In this document: positions 6,765-12,921 of the stretch, piece after piece
Position numbering within the stretch: position 1 is the stretch's first letter
How the letters are laid out: every line of letters starts with the position of its first letter
Source: Aquabacterium sp.
GTDB taxonomy: Bacteria; Pseudomonadota; Gammaproteobacteria; Burkholderiales; Burkholderiaceae_C
Assembly: GCA_030654555.1 (NCBI GenBank)
Contig: JAURXG010000352.1
Coordinates: 1 to 15,532 of the forward strand
DNA: 15,532 bases
Direction: 5' to 3'
The notes under the pieces: model-generated
The model's input: only the letters and a program-made list of their open reading frames with translations
Database searches by the model: none
Told to the model about the DNA's origin: nothing
Made by a program: the position numbers and the translations under genes

Positions 6765-6773
6765 TGCCAGAAT
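6765..6773 (+). promoter_or_regulatory. Extended -10 promoter, predicted leaderless start for the VF530-family gene
   Basis: TGC-CAGAAT is an extended -10 (TGn plus a hexamer matching TATAAT at 4 of 6 positions). Transcription would start seven bases after the hexamer, exactly on the A of the ATG at 6780. No -35 match is seen, which an extended -10 can tolerate. No ribosome-binding site exists between this element and the ATG, in keeping with a leaderless mRNA. Confidence 0.45.
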
Positions 6774-6779
6774 CGACCC

Positions 6780-7046
6780 ATGCCGACTGCCGATCTGCCC
6801 GACGACCCGCCCCAGCCCCGCAACCCGCTGCATGGCCTGACGCTGGAGGCCATCGTCAGCGCACTGGCGGCGCACTACGGCTGGCCCGGCCTGGGTGAGC
6901 GCATCGCGCTGCGCTGCTTCACCCATGACCCGAGCGTGGCGTCGAGCCTGAAGTTCCTGCGCAAGACCCCTTGGGCGCGCGAGAAGGTGGAAAGCCTGTA
7001 CCTGTTCATGCTGCGCGAGCAGCGCCGCGACGGCGTGCGCCGTTGA
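6780..7046 (+). CDS. VF530 family small protein (DUF2132)
   Basis: A small protein of 88 residues. After a Pro/Asp-rich tail of about 14 residues, the core matches the VF530 family closely: NPLHGLTLEAIV (15-26), HYGWPGLGERIALRCF (32-47), and DPSVASSLKFLRKTPWAREKVESLYL (50-75, described here by its ends and its WAREKVE centre). The family was named from a Vibrio fischeri structure and is often called DNA-binding, but its role is not established. The C-terminus is basic (QRRDGVRR). It is the first gene of a pair, with the class II aldolase following after 19 bp. The start is supported by family alignment and by a -10 element that would make the mRNA leaderless. Confidence 0.93.
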   Translation: MPTADLPDDPPQPRNPLHGLTLEAIVSALAAHYGWPGLGERIALRCFTHDPSVASSLKFLRKTPWAREKVESLYLFMLREQRRDGVRR

Positions 7047-7065
7047 CCCCCACCGAGGACCGCCC

Positions 7066-7794
7066 ATGACCGACCGACATGCCCAGGATTTCGCCAGCGA
7101 CTCCGTGGCCGGCCTGCGCGCCGATCTGGCGCTGGCCCTGCGCGCCGCCGCCCACCATGGCCTGGCCGAGGGCGTCTGCAACCACTTCAGCGTCGAGCTG
7201 CCCGATGCCTCGGGCCGCTTCCTGCTCAACCCACGTGGCCTGCTGTGGCGCGAGGTGGCCACCGACGACATCGTGATGGTCGACCGCCAGGGCCAGGTGC
7301 TGGCCGGCCGCCACCCGGTGGAGCCCACCGCGATGTTCATCCACGCGGCCATCCACCGCGTCGCGCGCCAGCCCTGCGTGCTGCACACCCACATGCCGTT
7401 TGCCACCGCGCTGACGCTGACCGCCGACCGTGCGCTCGACACCACGCTGTCGCAGACGGCGATGCGCTTCCATGGCCGGCTGGCGGTGGACGCCCACTAC
7501 AACGGCCTGGCGCTCGACGCCGGCGAGGGCGAGCGCATCGCCCGCGCGATGGGCCACGCCGACGTGGTGTTCCTGGCCAACCACGGCGTGGTGGTGTGCG
7601 GCCCGCAGATGGCCCATGCCTACGACGATCTCTACTACCTCGAGCGCGCCTGCCAGGCCCAGGTGCTGGCGCAGTCCACCGGCCGCCCGCTGGCGCCGGT
7701 GGATGCGGCACTGGCCGCGCGCGTGGCCGCTCAGACCCTGGGCGAGCGGCTGCAGTCCGAGCTGTTCTTCGAGGCGCTGCGCCGCACGGTGTGA
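7066..7794 (+). CDS. Class II aldolase/adducin family protein
   Basis: A 242-residue cytosolic protein with the class II aldolase/adducin fold, the family of L-fuculose-phosphate aldolase and ribulose-5-phosphate epimerase. Zinc-ligand histidines are visible in LHTHMP (H107, H109) and ANHGVVV (H173). Glu86 (HPVEPTAMFIHAAIHR) is placed like the catalytic acid of fuculose aldolase. NHFSVELP (39-46) and LLNPRGLLW (53-61) are the usual N-terminal blocks; the second matches a subgroup frequent in proteobacteria that is annotated only as class II aldolase/adducin. A strong ribosome-binding site (GAGGA, six to seven bases ahead) fixes the ATG. It follows the VF530 gene by 19 bp and is probably co-transcribed with it. 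With metal ligands intact it is probably an enzyme, but no sugar-phosphate genes nearby suggest a substrate. Confidence 0.9.
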   Translation: MTDRHAQDFASDSVAGLRADLALALRAAAHHGLAEGVCNHFSVELPDASGRFLLNPRGLLWREVATDDIVMVDRQGQVLAGRHPVEPTAMFIHAAIHRVARQPCVLHTHMPFATALTLTADRALDTTLSQTAMRFHGRLAVDAHYNGLALDAGEGERIARAMGHADVVFLANHGVVVCGPQMAHAYDDLYYLERACQAQVLAQSTGRPLAPVDAALAARVAAQTLGERLQSELFFEALRRTV

Positions 7795-7819
7795 ACCGGC
7801 GCCGGTCGTTCGGTGCGAC

Positions 7820-7845
7820 GGCGGCGTCGCACGAGCGACGCCGCC
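7820..7845. terminator. Strong bidirectional hairpin between convergent aldolase and PQQ-enzyme genes
   Basis: The arms GGCGGCGTCGC (7820-7830) and GCGACGCCGCC (7835-7845) form a perfect 11-bp stem with the tetraloop ACGA. It lies in the 67-bp gap between the two stop codons. A 12-bp palindrome (7795-7806) directly after the aldolase stop could form a further stem. No T-run follows on either strand, so a non-canonical terminator is inferred. Confidence 0.7.
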
Positions 7846-7861
7846 CCGGACCCGCCACCGA

Positions 7862-9457
7862 TCAGCGGATCTCGAACGCGTACAGCTTGTTGTTCGGCCC
7901 GCCGAACGACTGGAACAGGTTGCTGTAGCCCGAGCCCCAGAAGACCTGGCCGCGGCTGATGGCCGCGCCCGACAGGCAGGAGCCGCCGCTGGAGAACTTC
8001 CACAGTTCGGCGCCGGTGGCCGCGTCGAGCGCGTACATGTAGCCGTTGGCCCGGTCGAGCGAGCAGCCGAACACCACGCCGTTGGTCGTCGAGACCGGGC
8101 CGGAGGTGCTGCCGCCACCCGACGGCCTGGACTGCCACAGCAGTTGGCCGGTCACGGCGTCGAGGGCGCTCCAGATGCCGCTGGTGTTGCTGCCGCCTGC
8201 AGGCCAGGGCACCAGGTCGCTGTTGGCGTTGGCCGTGTACACCCGCTGGCCGTCCACCGCCGAGCCCCACTGCAAGCCGCCACCGGTGCCGCCGGGGCCG
8301 GCCTGGGTGACCCACAACACCGCGCCCGTGTCCGGATCGAGGGCCCAGTATTTGCCGCTCTTCTGGCCGGCGCCGACGACATCCCGCGGCTTGCCGGTGG
8401 CGCCGGGCACCACGGTGAACAGCGCCGGCGCCTGGCCGAAGTCGTGGTCGGGCCCGGTCGGCGTCGGGCAGGCCTCGGGCGGGCCGAAGCCGATGCACGC
8501 CGCGATCCAGATGTCGGCCGGCAGGGCCTTGGTGGCCCAGCGCACCGCGCCGGTGGCCAGGTCGAGCGCCAGCACCGCGTCGAAGTAGTTGTCGGCCGCG
8601 ATGCAAGCCCGCACCGCATCGCTGTTGCTGCCGGCCGCGATCACGCAGTCGCGCACGGCCGGCGGCACCGAGTAGTTGTTGCCGGTGGCGATGTAGAGCT
8701 GACCCCGCCGCACGTCGATCGCCGGGGCGCTGCCCCAGATCGCGGCGCCGGAATAGCCCGCCGGCGCCATGTAGGTCTTCCAGAGGATCGCGCCCGTGTC
8801 GACATCCAGCGCCAGCATGCTGCCGCGGAAGCTGCAGCAGAAGCCGACGAACCCCGCCAGGGCTTCCTCCATCGACGCCACGCCGACGTAGACCCGCCCG
8901 TCGTGCACGGTGGCCGACTGCGTGACGATGGCGGCGTAGTGGTCGTCGAGCTGGGTCGACCACAGCAGCGCGCCGGTGCGCTTGTTGAAGGCCAGCAGCC
9001 GGCCGCCCTGGCCGCCGCCCGCCACCGCCCCGCCCTGCGTGCCGACGATCAGCTTGTTGCCGGTGAGCACCGGGGTGGCGCGGGCCTTGTCCATCGCCGC
9101 GCCGGTGAGCGCCGGGATCGAGACCTTCCAGACCTGCTGGCCGGTGTGGCGGTCGAGGGCGTACAGGTTGCCCGCCCAATCCGGAAAGTAGACGCGGCGT
9201 TCGTCGACGGCCGGCGTCGCCGAGACGTCTCCCCCGGTGGTGAACACCCATTTCTGCGTCAAGCCGACCACGGACTGCGCGCTGATGCCGCCGCTCTGGT
9301 TCTGGTGGCGCGTATTGCGCAGGTTCTGGCCTGCGGAGGGCCAGGCGGCGTCGTTGGCGTCGGCCTGCACCGGCAGGGCGGTGCACAGCACCCCCGCCAT
9401 TGCCAGGCCGGGCACGGCCCAACGCAACAGGTGCCGGGCCATTGAGCTGATCCACAT
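7862..9457 (-). CDS. Secreted PQQ-binding beta-propeller dehydrogenase (polyvinyl-alcohol-dehydrogenase-like), no haem domain
   Basis: A precursor of 531 residues with a Sec signal (MWISSMARHLLRW, then a hydrophobic core, cleavage expected after VQA32), so periplasmic. Seven repeats of the [AFS]LD-x-x-TG-x-x-x-W type (ending near 110, 166, 226, 307, 382, 441 and 486) plus a closing LYAFEIR strand indicate an eight-bladed quinoprotein propeller. Vicinal C207-C208 in CCSFRGS resembles the PQQ-site cysteine pair of quinoprotein alcohol dehydrogenases. ATGNNYS (257-263), GPDHDFGQAP (335-344, candidate catalytic Asp) and GQKSGKYWALD (364-374) fit the PQQ site and the PVA dehydrogenase branch. No CxxCH haem c motif is present, so a separate electron acceptor is needed. 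ATG 9457 is chosen over one at 9526 because GGAG lies six bases ahead and the signal peptide follows directly. It is a single gene, with an FNR-like box upstream. The alcohol substrate is unknown. Confidence 0.85.
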   Translation of the reverse strand: MWISSMARHLLRWAVPGLAMAGVLCTALPVQADANDAAWPSAGQNLRNTRHQNQSGGISAQSVVGLTQKWVFTTGGDVSATPAVDERRVYFPDWAGNLYALDRHTGQQVWKVSIPALTGAAMDKARATPVLTGNKLIVGTQGGAVAGGGQGGRLLAFNKRTGALLWSTQLDDHYAAIVTQSATVHDGRVYVGVASMEEALAGFVGFCCSFRGSMLALDVDTGAILWKTYMAPAGYSGAAIWGSAPAIDVRRGQLYIATGNNYSVPPAVRDCVIAAGSNSDAVRACIAADNYFDAVLALDLATGAVRWATKALPADIWIAACIGFGPPEACPTPTGPDHDFGQAPALFTVVPGATGKPRDVVGAGQKSGKYWALDPDTGAVLWVTQAGPGGTGGGLQWGSAVDGQRVYTANANSDLVPWPAGGSNTSGIWSALDAVTGQLLWQSRPSGGGSTSGPVSTTNGVVFGCSLDRANGYMYALDAATGAELWKFSSGGSCLSGAAISRGQVFWGSGYSNLFQSFGGPNNKLYAFEIR

Positions 9458-9573
9458 AGCGGTCTCCAATCTGCGCGCGTGGCGCATCCGACGGGGGCGA
9501 CGGGTGGGCGCCCCCAACCCATTCATCGAGTGACCGACACCAGCATGGTCACTCGCTAAAAACGGCGGATCTG

Positions 9574-9587
9574 CTGATCTGGATCAG
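9574..9587 (-). promoter_or_regulatory. FNR/DNR-type operator candidate upstream of the PQQ dehydrogenase
   Basis: CTGAT-CTGG-ATCAG has perfectly complementary half-sites and matches TTGAT-N4-ATCAA except for the outermost base on each side. Its centre is 123 bp before the ATG at 9457. A class II position would put the transcription start near 9539. The best -10-like word there (CATGCT, minus strand, 9542-9547) is weak and about 5 bp too far, so a class I arrangement or chance remains possible. Confidence 0.45.
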
Positions 9588-9884
9588 ACACCTCGGTGCG
9601 CGGATGCGCAACGTATTTGTCGGTCTTGCCCACCGACCCCCCTTGAACAAAGGGTGGCATCGCGGCGGTCGACATGGCGACTCAACAGCGCCCGCAGCCC
9701 CCTCAGGGCACCAGGCCGACCGCAGCCACCACCGCAGCCAGGGCGACGCGAGCGCGGCGTCGATAGCTCATGCAACGGCAGACGGTGTCGCCCACCTCGC
9801 AAGGGCAGGCGCCGCAAGCCGCGTGGTGGGGCGTTGCGGGTGGCGCGCGATGGCCTGGAACGCCTGGCCGACGACAGGGATGCG

Positions 9885-9900
9885 TTGCATCAATGTGCAA
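9885..9900. promoter_or_regulatory. Inverted repeat near a candidate PEP-CTERM promoter
   Basis: TTGCA and TGCAA flank a six-base spacer. A -10-like TAGATT (4 of 6 matches) lies 15 bp downstream at 9915-9920, with no clear -35. This would give an untranslated leader of about 150 bases for the gene at 10076. It may be an operator; the evidence is positional only. Confidence 0.3.
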
Positions 9901-9929
9901 GCCCACGGCTGGCCTAGATTGGCAACGTG

Positions 9930-9971
9930 GTGCCGGGGTGGATGCCGGCTTGGCGCCATGTGCCGGGGTGG
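9930..9971 (+). repeat. Two 12-bp direct repeats exactly 30 bp apart
   Basis: GTGCCGGGGTGG occurs at 9930-9941 and again at 9960-9971. The 30-bp period is close to three helical turns, so two bound proteins would face the same side. The repeats lie 105-146 bp upstream of the PEP-CTERM start. Chance similarity in GC-rich DNA cannot be excluded. Confidence 0.4.
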
Positions 9972-10075
9972 TTCCCAGGATGCCGCCCGGGCGCGTTCGC
10001 AGCGGCGCGCGCTCGATCGTGTCGAGGCCGACACGCCCTTCTCTGACCCTGGCCGCTGTCTGGCGCAAGGAATGC

Positions 10076-10858
10076 ATGATGTACACACGCGGACTCGTCA
10101 TTGCCGTGAACGACCATCCCCTCGGCACCGCGCCACAGCGCGCGCCCCGCCGATGGGCGACGCCGAGGCTGCACGTTCAGCGAGGCACCACCGCCCGGGC
10201 CTTCGTCCATGCCCTGCTGGCACTGGTGCTGGCACTGTTGCTGGCGCTGGCCAGCGGCGTCGCTGCGTCGGCGGTGCTCTACTCCACGCTCGGTCCGGCG
10301 GATTCCTACAACGGCCGTCAGCTGCAGTACGTGGGCTGGGGCGATGCCGTTGGGCAGGGGTTCGAGAACCAACAGGTTGCGAACCGCTTCACGGTCACCA
10401 CCGACGCCACGGTGGCCAACTACCGTGTTGCCGTCTCGCACTTCGCCGTGGGCGATCCCGGGGAAGGCTTACTGTCGCTCTGGTCAGGAAGCGCGGCGCC
10501 CACCACGTTGATAGAGGCCGACATCGGCTTCGACATCGGCCGAGGCCCCGCCTTGATCGCCGAAGTCGCGTCGCTGAGCCGCCCGCTGCTGACCGCCGGC
10601 GAGGTGTACTGGCTGGTGCTGGCGGCAGGGGCGTCGCCCGAGCTCTACCGGTGGTATCTGTCGGACCTCACCCCTTCGCCTGCGTGGGGACCGCAGATCC
10701 GCATGGACCCGCACGGCTGGAATCCGGTCGGCACGGTGGCCAACGCCTTCGAGGTGAACGGTGCGTCCGTGCCGATGCCTGAACCCGCCAGCGGGCTCCT
10801 GGTCGCCGGCGCGCTCGGCCTGCTGGCGCTCACGGGGTCGCGGAACCGCCGGCGCTGA
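10076..10858 (+). CDS. PEP-CTERM sorting-domain surface/exported protein (choice-of-anchor R-like)
   Basis: An exported protein of 260 residues. A basic, unusually long N-region (about 41 residues) precedes a hydrophobic signal core (HALLALVLALLLALASG, 45-61) with cleavage likely after VAASA. The middle domain opens with LYSTLGPADSYNG (68-80) and is rich in beta strands, resembling choice-of-anchor R domains. The C-terminus is a textbook PEP-CTERM signal: MPEPAS (234-239), a short membrane helix (240-253) and a basic tail (SRNRRR). Such proteins are processed by exosortase (EpsH/XrtA type) and tied to exopolysaccharide surfaces; no exosortase is in the window. AAGGA lies four or seven bases before two adjacent ATGs (10076, 10079). 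Codons rare in the neighbouring genes (ATA, TTA, TCA, GGA) occur close together, suggesting different ancestry. Specific function unknown. Confidence 0.85.
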   Translation: MMYTRGLVIAVNDHPLGTAPQRAPRRWATPRLHVQRGTTARAFVHALLALVLALLLALASGVAASAVLYSTLGPADSYNGRQLQYVGWGDAVGQGFENQQVANRFTVTTDATVANYRVAVSHFAVGDPGEGLLSLWSGSAAPTTLIEADIGFDIGRGPALIAEVASLSRPLLTAGEVYWLVLAAGASPELYRWYLSDLTPSPAWGPQIRMDPHGWNPVGTVANAFEVNGASVPMPEPASGLLVAGALGLLALTGSRNRRR

Positions 10859-10891
10859 GCTGACGCCACGCCCTGCGTGTCGCGGCGCCGG

Positions 10892-12244
10892 TCAACCCCG
10901 TGCACGCGCCGGATGGCTGCCCGGCAGGCGCGCCCGGCCGAACAGCTTGTCGCGCAGCGTGCCGGCGCGGTGCGCGGTCTTGAACGCACCGCGGGCCTGC
11001 AACTCCGGCACCACCAGCCGACCGAAATCGACGAAGCACTCCGGCGCCACGGTGCGTGACAGGTTGAAGCCGTCCACGCCGGTGTCCTCGGTCCAGCGGA
11101 TCAGGGCGTCGGCCACCTGCGCGGCCGATCCCACGATGGGCGGCTGGCGGCTGCCCAGCACCATCTGCTCGAGCAGCTTGCGTTGGGTCCACTGCGGGCC
11201 CTGGCTGAGGTTGAGGGCCTGCACGTTGGACGTGATGGCCTGGCTGGCCGAGGCATCCACCGGCGCGTCCAGGTCGAAGCGGGCCAGGTCCACGCCCAGC
11301 GATGCGGCGGCGTGCACCAGCGCGGCCTCCGAGCTGACATGGGCGCGGTACTCGTCGAATTTGTCGCGCGCCTCGGCCTCGGTGGCGCCGGTGACCACCG
11401 TGGCGCCGAGGAAGAACCGAATGTCGTCGGCCTGCCGTCCCGCGGCCACCGCCAGCGCGCGGATGTCGTCGACGATGGCCTTGACGCCCGCCACGCTCTG
11501 GCCGTTGAGGAACACGCACTCGGCATGCTGGGCCGCAAAGCGCCGCCCGCGCGGCGACGAGCCGGCCTGGTAGAGCACCGGCGTGCGCTGCGGCGAGGGC
11601 TCGCTCAGGTGCATCGCATCCACCCGGTACTGCTTGCCGTGGTGGTGCACCGCGCGCACCTTGGCGGGGTCGGCGTACACGCCGGCGACGCGGTCGGCGC
11701 GCACCGCGTCGTCGTCCCAGCTGTGCTCCCAGAGCTGGTAGACCAGGGCCATGTACTCGTCGGCCAGGTCGTAGCGGTCGTCGTGCGCGGGCTGCTGCGC
11801 AAAGCCGGCGGCACGCGCCGCGCTGTCGAGGTAGCCGGTGACGATGTTCCAGCCCACCCGCCCGCGCGTGAGGTGGTCCAGCGTCGACAGACGCCGCGCG
11901 AACAGGAACGGCGCCTCGTACAGCAGGTTGGCGGTGACGCCGAAACCCAGGTGCCGGGTGGCCGCGGCCATCGCCGGGATCAGCATCATCGGGTCGTTCA
12001 CCGGCACCTGCACCGCGCCGCGCAGGGCCGCGTCGGCGCTGCCGCCATACACGTCATACACGCCCACCACGTCGGCCAGGAAGATGCCGTCGAACAGCGC
12101 GTCCTCCAGCGTGCGGGCCAGGCCGGTCCAGTAGTCCAGGTCGAGGTAGCGGGTGGACTGGTCGCGCGGGTGCGTCCACAGCCCTTGCTGGATGTGGCCG
12201 ACACAGTTCATGTCGAAGGCGTTGAGCAGGATCTCGCGGGGCAT
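10892..12244 (-). CDS. LLM-class flavin-dependent monooxygenase (NtaA/SnaA/DszA family)
   Basis: A 450-residue bacterial-luciferase-like TIM-barrel monooxygenase, the usual length for the NtaA/SnaA/DszA/DmoA branch. Branch marks include LNAFDMNCVGHIQQGLW (7-23), FDGIFLADVVGVYDVY (51-66), the FMN-contact segment GRVGWNIVTGYLDSAARAAG (128-147), YQAGSSPRGRRFAAQHAE (225-242) and the C-terminal GTLRDKLFG (428-436). Family members use FMNH2 from a partner reductase and O2 to attack C-S, C-N or related bonds in xenobiotic or sulfur compounds. No flavin reductase or sulfonate/amino-acid ABC transporter is adjacent, so the substrate is open; the reductase may be encoded elsewhere. It starts at ATG 12244 with no strong ribosome-binding site. 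The small OmpA-like gene is 99 bp upstream on the same strand, with a hairpin between them. It converges on the PEP-CTERM gene with a 33-bp gap. Confidence 0.9.
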   Translation of the reverse strand: MPREILLNAFDMNCVGHIQQGLWTHPRDQSTRYLDLDYWTGLARTLEDALFDGIFLADVVGVYDVYGGSADAALRGAVQVPVNDPMMLIPAMAAATRHLGFGVTANLLYEAPFLFARRLSTLDHLTRGRVGWNIVTGYLDSAARAAGFAQQPAHDDRYDLADEYMALVYQLWEHSWDDDAVRADRVAGVYADPAKVRAVHHHGKQYRVDAMHLSEPSPQRTPVLYQAGSSPRGRRFAAQHAECVFLNGQSVAGVKAIVDDIRALAVAAGRQADDIRFFLGATVVTGATEAEARDKFDEYRAHVSSEAALVHAAASLGVDLARFDLDAPVDASASQAITSNVQALNLSQGPQWTQRKLLEQMVLGSRQPPIVGSAAQVADALIRWTEDTGVDGFNLSRTVAPECFVDFGRLVVPELQARGAFKTAHRAGTLRDKLFGRARLPGSHPARARG

Positions 12245-12300
12245 GGTGCTGGCCGGTGGCGGTTGACGGGCAGCCCGCAGTGTGGCCCGAAACGCCGGCC

Positions 12301-12323
12301 TGGCGCGCCACGGGCGTGCGCCA
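12301..12323 (-). terminator. Weak hairpin between the OmpA-like and LLM monooxygenase genes
   Basis: TGGCGC (12301-12306) and GCGCCA (12318-12323) form a 6-bp stem with an 11-base loop, 21 bp beyond the OmpA-like stop. No T-run follows. It may separate the two same-strand genes into different transcripts. Confidence 0.3.
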
Positions 12324-12343
12324 CCGGCGCCCGCTAGGTCAGC

Positions 12344-12823
12344 TCACTGCGGCGACGGGCGGCCGACCAGCTCGATCACCAGCCGGGGCGCGGTGGCCGA
12401 AGGCTCGATGCGGCTCTCGACGTAGATCCGCCTGGCGGGCAGGCCGCGCTGCACCAGGTGCTGGCGCAGCGCGGCCAGCCGTGCCGGCGTCAGGCTGCGC
12501 TCGTCGCCGGGTTGGCCGTCCAGGCGCCAGGGCCCGGCCGGCACCAGCAGGATCACCTCGACATCGAGGTCCGAGGCTTCCGCCAGCACCGCGTCCAGCC
12601 GGTCGCGGGCCGCACTGCTGAGCCGGTCACCCTCGAACAGGCCCTGCGCGGGCAAGGTGTTGGAGCGGATCACCAGCCGGCTGGCCGAGGCCGCCGACGC
12701 AGGGGCGGCCGCCGCCGCTGCCGCGGTGCGTGGGGTCTGGGCCACGGCCGTGCCGAGGTTCAGCGCCAGCAACAGGGCCGGCAGCAGCACGGGGTGGCGG
12801 CGGTGCATCGCGCAGAAGGTCAT
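12344..12823 (-). CDS. Small exported protein with a degenerate OmpA/MotB-like C-terminal domain
   Basis: A 159-residue precursor. Residues 1-28 form a signal peptide (basic MHRRH, hydrophobic core, cleavage expected after AVA28), then an Ala-rich linker (33-48). Residues about 50-155 follow the OmpA-like pattern: a strand with LFEGDRLSSAARDRLDAVL (62-80) in place of the usual LFdFdkstL...L, a strand DVEVILLV (87-94), then LTPARLAALRQHLVQRGLPARRIYVES (111-137) equivalent to the LSxxRAxxVxxYLxxxGI block. Arg115 aligns with the arginine that contacts diaminopimelate in OmpA, but the GHTDxxG loop carrying the partner aspartate is not conserved. Peptidoglycan binding is therefore doubtful. ATG 12823 is preferred (GTG 12826 is adjacent); a GCTTTC/GAAAGC inverted repeat (12829-12841) sits directly upstream, over the expected ribosome-binding region. 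It is divergent from amn. Function unknown. Confidence 0.7.
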   Translation of the reverse strand: MTFCAMHRRHPVLLPALLLALNLGTAVAQTPRTAAAAAAAPASAASASRLVIRSNTLPAQGLFEGDRLSSAARDRLDAVLAEASDLDVEVILLVPAGPWRLDGQPGDERSLTPARLAALRQHLVQRGLPARRIYVESRIEPSATAPRLVIELVGRPSPQ

Positions 12824-12910
12824 CACGGGCTTTCGGAAAGCATCGTCGCATGGTGCCGCGTCGGGCGCCGTGCGTTCATGATTTCTCTCAATCCGCGCCG
12901 GCGGCGCAGC

Positions 12911-12916
12911 GACAAT
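12911..12916 (+). promoter_or_regulatory. Candidate -10 element, predicted leaderless start for amn
   Basis: GACAAT matches TATAAT at 4 of 6 positions. Transcription six bases after its last T falls on the A of the amn ATG at 12922. No -35 match is convincing and no ribosome-binding site lies between. The layout repeats that at the VF530 gene. Confidence 0.35.
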
Positions 12917-12921
12917 CGGTC

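Larger units (their letters stand above)
9458..10075. other. Gene-poor 618-bp region between the PQQ dehydrogenase and PEP-CTERM genes
   Basis: I see no convincing gene here. Open frames on both strands give Arg/Pro/Gly-rich translations without family resemblance. It contains the FNR-like box (9574-9587), two small adjacent hairpins (GTCGGT/ACCGAC at 9619-9637 and CCCTT/AAGGG at 9640-9654), a TTGCA/TGCAA inverted repeat (9885-9900), a -10-like TAGATT (9915-9920) and a pair of 12-bp direct repeats (9930-9971). It is longer than any other intergenic gap in the window, so it may hold regulatory sequence or an undetected RNA. Confidence 0.5.

Noticed and set aside
7430..9445. A 671-codon open frame on the plus strand, the longest in the window
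   Set aside because: It overlaps the aldolase gene out of frame and is antisense to the PQQ dehydrogenase, which has a signal peptide, seven propeller repeats and PQQ-site motifs. Its length reflects GC-rich third positions only.
9703..9771. Tiny 22-codon minus-strand frame with basic N-terminus and hydrophobic core (MSYRRRARVALAAVV...)
   Set aside because: It looks like a truncated signal or small membrane peptide, but no ribosome-binding site or conservation can be shown, and the longer frame containing it is not protein-like.
9916..9936. Possible sigma-54 promoter (TTGGCAACGTGGTGCC)
   Set aside because: The GG and GC pairs are one base too close for a -24/-12 promoter; it is better explained as part of the local repeats.
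9930..9971. Start of a CRISPR-like or satellite array
   Set aside because: There are only two 12-bp copies, too short and too few for a CRISPR array, and there are no cas genes nearby.
9770..10075. In-frame upstream extension of the PEP-CTERM gene (102 extra codons)
   Set aside because: The added residues are Arg/Pro/Gly-rich, lack family likeness and would bury the signal peptide. AAGGA before the ATGs at 10076/10079 supports the later start.
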